From: Eumeta japonica | Lineage: Eukaryota > Arthropoda > Insecta > Lepidoptera > Psychidae | Reading direction: 5' to 3' | DNA: 64,000 nt | Assembly: GCA_005406025.1 (NCBI GenBank) | Contig: BGZK01001040.1 | Location: 62,001-126,000 of the forward strand | Shown here: positions 60,442 through 64,000 of the stretch, in pieces | How the letters are laid out: every line of letters begins with the position of its first letter | Numbering within the stretch: the stretch's first letter is position 1 | Position numbers and translations under genes: made by a program | Notes under the pieces: model-generated | Told to the model about the DNA's origin: nothing | The model's input: only the letters and a program-made list of their open reading frames with translations | Databases searched by the model: none

Positions 60442-60483
60442 CTGGTCGCGCCGCCCGGGAGCTGCGCGGGCGTGACGAGAATG
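60442..60483 (+). other. candidate 42-nt exon (coding or 5'UTR) with strong splice sites
   Basis: A GC-rich 42-nt block is preceded by a polypyrimidine tract ending in TTGACAG (60423-60441) and followed by ATG|GTAAGC (60484-60489), so both splice signals are near consensus. Two of three frames are open: one reads LVAPPGSCAGVTRM, the other GRAARELRGRDEN; the third has a stop. The length is a multiple of three. It lies just downstream of a CpG-rich block (60185-60400) that could be a promoter region. I do not recognise the peptide. It could be a microexon, a 5'UTR exon of a gene running to the right, or chance. The slit exon lies about 35 kb away on the other strand. Confidence 0.4.
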
Positions 60484-60489
60484 GTAAGC

Positions 60490-61674
60490 GGATGTGACGT
60501 CATTAATTCGATATCGATCGTAAAGGCACGGGTGCGGTGTATGCACTAATGATGGGCAAAGTAAGATCAACACACAGACAGAATTAGATAGTGTTGTGTC
60601 AAAGATACACTTAATTAATATTTCGCTAATAAAATATTCTATTTGCTGCAATATCAAAAATCAACAGCAACAGTAAGATTATCAGATCAAAACTAATTCT
60701 TATCTCATTAGTATGCATGGAACAAAATTGACAAAATTTGAAAATAGTTAATAATATTTTTTAAATTGTTTTTTCCTTTAATATAAACAAGTGCATACAC
60801 TTCTAGCATTTATCTTTTCGCATTATACTTAACATTTATGGTTTCATAACAAAACTAGTGACAACCCGTTCGCTTCGCTAGGCGTTACGGGTCATTAAAA
60901 TAAATAGAAAAGACGATGAAGCGTGTATACGATTCAAAAAATGAAAAGCCTTAAGCCATACACGAGCTATTTCTCATCAAACGGTCAAAATCCCATTACG
61001 ATATAATCATCAAGTTTTCATTTTATGTATTATCATAATAAATATCCGCTTATTCTAAACGGTAGTATACGTCAGATGACGTTATCAATTTATGGCCATT
61101 TTAGGATCAAAGTATCCAAGTTGGTCGAGCTCGATCGAGGTTATCTAAAGTAGCCAAAACGATTAGTTAGTTGGTCGAGCCACAGAGTGCATTCTAAAAA
61201 CCTTAATACACAGTATAAAATACGTGGCAACGGCGACGTCGTCGGATCAATTAATGCGGTGCATACAATGCATCACAAAAGCGGTGACACCCGATTAAGG
61301 TCAAAATCAGTTCACGGCAATGGTTAGTCGTGATTATTATATCAAATTTTCAAAATTTTGAGGAGCAATTTATTAATATTTTAATTGACATTAAGTTACA
61401 ATACAAATTGTTTACATTTTATTATTACATCCGTGCCAAAGTTATTATAAAATTGAATTTCGCATAATGAAATAAATATAACACAAAAATCATAGAACTG
61501 AATGGATAGTTGTAGAAGTAAATTTTAATAAGATTTTTAATTATTTTCGAAACGGTATTTTATGATTCTCGAGCTGAACATTATGAAAAATGGATGGTCT
61601 TCTGTCTCATAGCGAATTGGGCATTTTCGTCTGTGAAAATTTCTTTCAGGTATAAATATTTGTAAAACAAGCTT
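60490..61674. other. AT-rich non-coding DNA
   Basis: This would be the intron after the candidate exon at 60442-60483. ACAACCCGTTCGCTTCGCTAGG (60862) resembles the hexamer-family tail. No gene seen. Confidence 0.38.
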
Positions 61675-61925
61675 ACGCACCAGCAGAAAATTGGTGATCG
61701 TCGTCGCCCATGAACATTCGCAACTTCAGAGGAGTCACCAGTGTATTTTCCAATCTTTTGGGTAGGAATAGGATACCTGATGAAGGAGGGGGTTGATGGA
61801 GAATGAGAGATGTAATGGAGAAGGTAGTGGGGTTATGGTGGAGGAGTGAGCCCCCGGAATTCTCGTTCATTGGACGAAATGCAACAGCAAAAGCTGTCCG
61901 TATTCTGTGAGAGTGTGCTATCAAT
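61675..61925 (+). repeat. 'cccatggacac' family repeat
   Basis: GGTGATCGTCGTCGCCCATG, AACATTCGCAACTTCAGAGG, GAGTCACCAGTG, then GGACGAAATGCAACAGCAAA and TATTCTGTGAGAGTGTGCTAT parallel 18.05-18.35 kb. Confidence 0.65.
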
Positions 61926-62319
61926 TAACTTAAATTATTTAGGTGAAAAAATTATTTACACCTTTTCGCGATGCCGTCTCAGCCATTCTCGTGGGTACTG
62001 GAATAGTTCGTGATCCTGCCCAGCGTGGTGATCCGCGCGTTTATTTAGAGAAAAACCAAAGGGAATGAAAGGCTTGATGGAAAATTATGAAGTTTTCATG
62101 TCCAAGTGTTTGTTGTGATTTAATACTAATTAATCTAAATCATTTCAAATTATATTTATCTATGTAATTTTGTTATATTATTTTTTAGGAACACCAACTG
62201 TGTACAGTTGTGTTGATAAGTTGGAAGTTATATTTCTTCCGCGGGAAAGATCGTAAGTATTTTTTATAAAAATAAAATTAAACGATAATTTTTTTTAAGG
62301 ATCACGCTTGACCAAAATA

Positions 62320-62600
62320 ATTTTCTATCTAAATATTTGTTATAAAGATATTAACAATCACTCCTGCGCATTTTATATATTATTATTATTACACATGTTA
62401 TTATGACATACATAAAAACATGTATATAACAACATATTACATATGTTTTAAAAGTTTGAATATAAAATCGCTCTACCAGCTCTCGATTCCTACTACCTCT
62501 GCGATCGGGCATTTTCAAGTGAAGGTAGCCGACACGTATATGCAAATATGCATCCCTTTACATGCATCCCTCCAAATCTATACAATGGCTAACACTTCAT
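62320..62600. repeat. dispersed repeat shared with 46.9-47.15 kb
   Basis: ATTTTCTATCTAAATATTTG, GATATTAACAATCACTCCTG, AAAATCGCTCTACCAGCTCT and GCGATCGGGCATTTTC match the 46.9 kb copy in the same orientation. Confidence 0.6.
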
Positions 62601-62816
62601 GATATCAAAAGTTTGCTGAAATTGTGATATTCTAAAATGTCACTGTCGTCATTCTTGTTTATTGCGTCTAAAAAATATTAATCCGTTCTTGCTATAAAAT
62701 TATTATTTTCCTCCATTTATTTCTACATCGCGGTTTGCATTTACGTTTCGCCGGCAAAAACTAAATTGTTTTTAATTTTTATTCATCTATTAGCATTGAC
62801 CCAACAATACATTATT

Positions 62817-62864
62817 AAATATTTTTTTTTCACTTTATTCTCATAAAGTGAAAAAAAAATATTT
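62817..62864. repeat. hairpin: 22-bp perfect arms, 4-nt loop
   Basis: The left arm ends in nine T plus CACTTTAT, the loop is TCTC, and the right arm is ATAAAGTG plus nine A. The arms are perfectly complementary for 22 bp. Confidence 0.88.
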
Positions 62865-63104
62865 TATATTAGAAATTCATAAGATTGATGTGGTCTGTTT
62901 TGAAGGAATCTCGAAGAACTCGCTATCGCCATAATTACAACGATTTAAAAGTTATAGATACATAATCGATATTTCTAACAGACAGTCGCTAACGCATACA
63001 ATCAACAAACGCGCATCGGCGGGTGTGCAATTCCAACCCCGAGCCAATTGTAGATGATTTTTAAATGCCTATGATCTACAATGATTTTAAGATCCTAAAT
63101 TAGT

Positions 63105-63400
63105 AATATCAATTTTTGACGTGATGAACGCCGGCTGCACGCACAAAAAAGCATGACTCATTGTCACGTTCCGCCTGAGCCGAGCGTGCGAGCGAGACCG
63201 CGGAGCGAGCGATAGAGAGGCACGATCGGCCTAAGCGTTCGGCTTGTGACGCATGTGTCTCTCTTCCACTCCATCGGCCGATAGAATGGAAGAGACAAAA
63301 TAATGATAACAATTTAATTCAATTCATAAAAGTATACAATTTTTCATCAACGTTTTCTTAAGACGTTATCACGTAAAATTATCGTCAGTAAGCCGACTTT
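63105..63400 (-). mobile_element. GC-cored element with inverted termini, copy 2 (reversed)
   Basis: This is the reverse complement of the element at 1032-1413. It includes the core GCGTCACAAGCCGAACGCTT and the end ACGATAATTTTACGTGATAA. It lacks the short stretch before the right terminus that copy 1 has. The terminus ACGTGATAACGTCTTA is clearer here than in copy 1. Confidence 0.7.
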
Positions 63401-63614
63401 ACAGACAACCAACTACATTTAAAAGCAAAAAACAAGCTGAAGATAACTACGTAGCGAGATATGCATCCAAACTTTTTTATTTTATAGAGGTTAAGAAATA
63501 TTTAACTTCCTTTATCGGTCGAAATTAAAATTATAAGACGACAAAGATACTTTCCAAACACTGATAGACACATGTCGAAGGCGTCAGAATAGGTCTCTAC
63601 AGCTATTTCCCAGG

Positions 63615-63790
63615 AGAAAAAACCGTGTGTGCGCGGACCAATTAGCGCGCGCTAACCGAGCGAGTTACACTCGACGCAAGCGCAGCGCAGCGCCTTTGTT
63701 TTGTGACGCGTACGCGACACGAACTTCGGCCCAAGAACGGAAGGTGCTGATGATAATAACGAATGTCACGAGTCAACTGCGACGATCAAA
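63615..63790. other. GC-rich island, no recognised gene
   Basis: ATTAGCGCGCGCTAACCGAG and GCGCAGCGCAGCGCC. A 78-codon frame crosses it without a recognisable product. Confidence 0.28.
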
Positions 63791-64000
63791 ACACGTCGAA
63801 CTCATTCTCGAACTGTTTGTGAAAATAAAAACCCTAAGGTTTTATCAATTTCGCGTTTACTAGAAAATTAAACTATCTCGTCTTCTATTTACTTACCATC
63901 TCAACTAAAATATCTAAAATCAATTTTTATAACAGATTCGAAAATGTTAAAACGGTGTTAGCACTTCTAATCAAAAATATTTAGAAAATAGTGTAAAAAA

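Noticed and set aside
63600..63616. CTATTTCCCAGGAG resembling the reversed LINE stop motif
   Set aside because: Too short, and the neighbouring codons do not match the LINE ORF.
1..64000. CRISPR arrays, operons, prophage or plasmid modules
   Set aside because: The composition, splice-framed exon and insect repeat families show eukaryotic nuclear DNA; the tandem repeats present lack CRISPR-style spacers.

Overview
The window looks like nuclear DNA of a moth or butterfly (Lepidoptera). It is AT-rich and almost gene-free, and it is packed with fragments of dispersed repeats whose motifs I recognise from lepidopteran genomes: tRNA-derived SINEs, jockey/RTE-like LINE tails, hAT and mariner remnants, and a Bel/Pao remnant. 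I see no bacterial-style gene organisation, no CRISPR array and no intact rRNA or tRNA gene.

One host gene can be identified with good support. It is the first coding exon of slit, on the minus strand at 25535-25725. It encodes a start methionine, a signal peptide and the cysteine-rich cap (LRRNT) of the first leucine-rich-repeat domain, and it ends at a consensus GTGAGT splice donor. I found no further slit exons by eye in the 25.5 kb downstream of it (coordinates 1-25530), so the first coding intron is probably very long. DNA from 25.7 kb upward would then be the 5' flank or 5'UTR introns of the same gene. A second, weaker gene signal is a 42-nt GC-rich candidate exon on the plus strand at 60442-60483, framed by near-perfect splice sites next to a CpG-rich block.

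Layout. 1-5 kb: a GC-cored element with inverted termini (copy 1), a hexamer-array repeat, a 'GTCCG' family repeat and a reversed LINE tail. 5-25 kb: scattered SINEs, a mariner transposase remnant (9.0 kb), a second copy of the inverted-termini element (11.3-11.8 kb), and GC-rich islands at 17.1, 20.1, 22.9 and 24.7 kb. 25.5 kb: the slit exon. 26-34 kb: SINE, palindrome, 21-bp tandem array, and three pieces of one LINE family, including a reverse-transcriptase core with a YGDD box and a C-terminus that is still readable. 35-43 kb: SINE, Bel/Pao integrase remnant, a hAT MITE with an 8-bp target duplication, and a nest of LINE copies with another repeat inserted. 43-60 kb: more SINE and repeat copies, GC islands, and an 80-bp minisatellite (53.8-54.2 kb). 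60-64 kb: CpG-rich block with the candidate exon, then an inverted copy of the element seen at 1 kb.

The most useful results are the placement of slit, the reconstruction of which scattered motifs belong to the same mobile elements, and a set of structural oddities (nested insertions, perfect palindromes, distant inverted repeats). I did not find a convincing new biological system. All family assignments come from reading the sequence against remembered family features; no database search was run.
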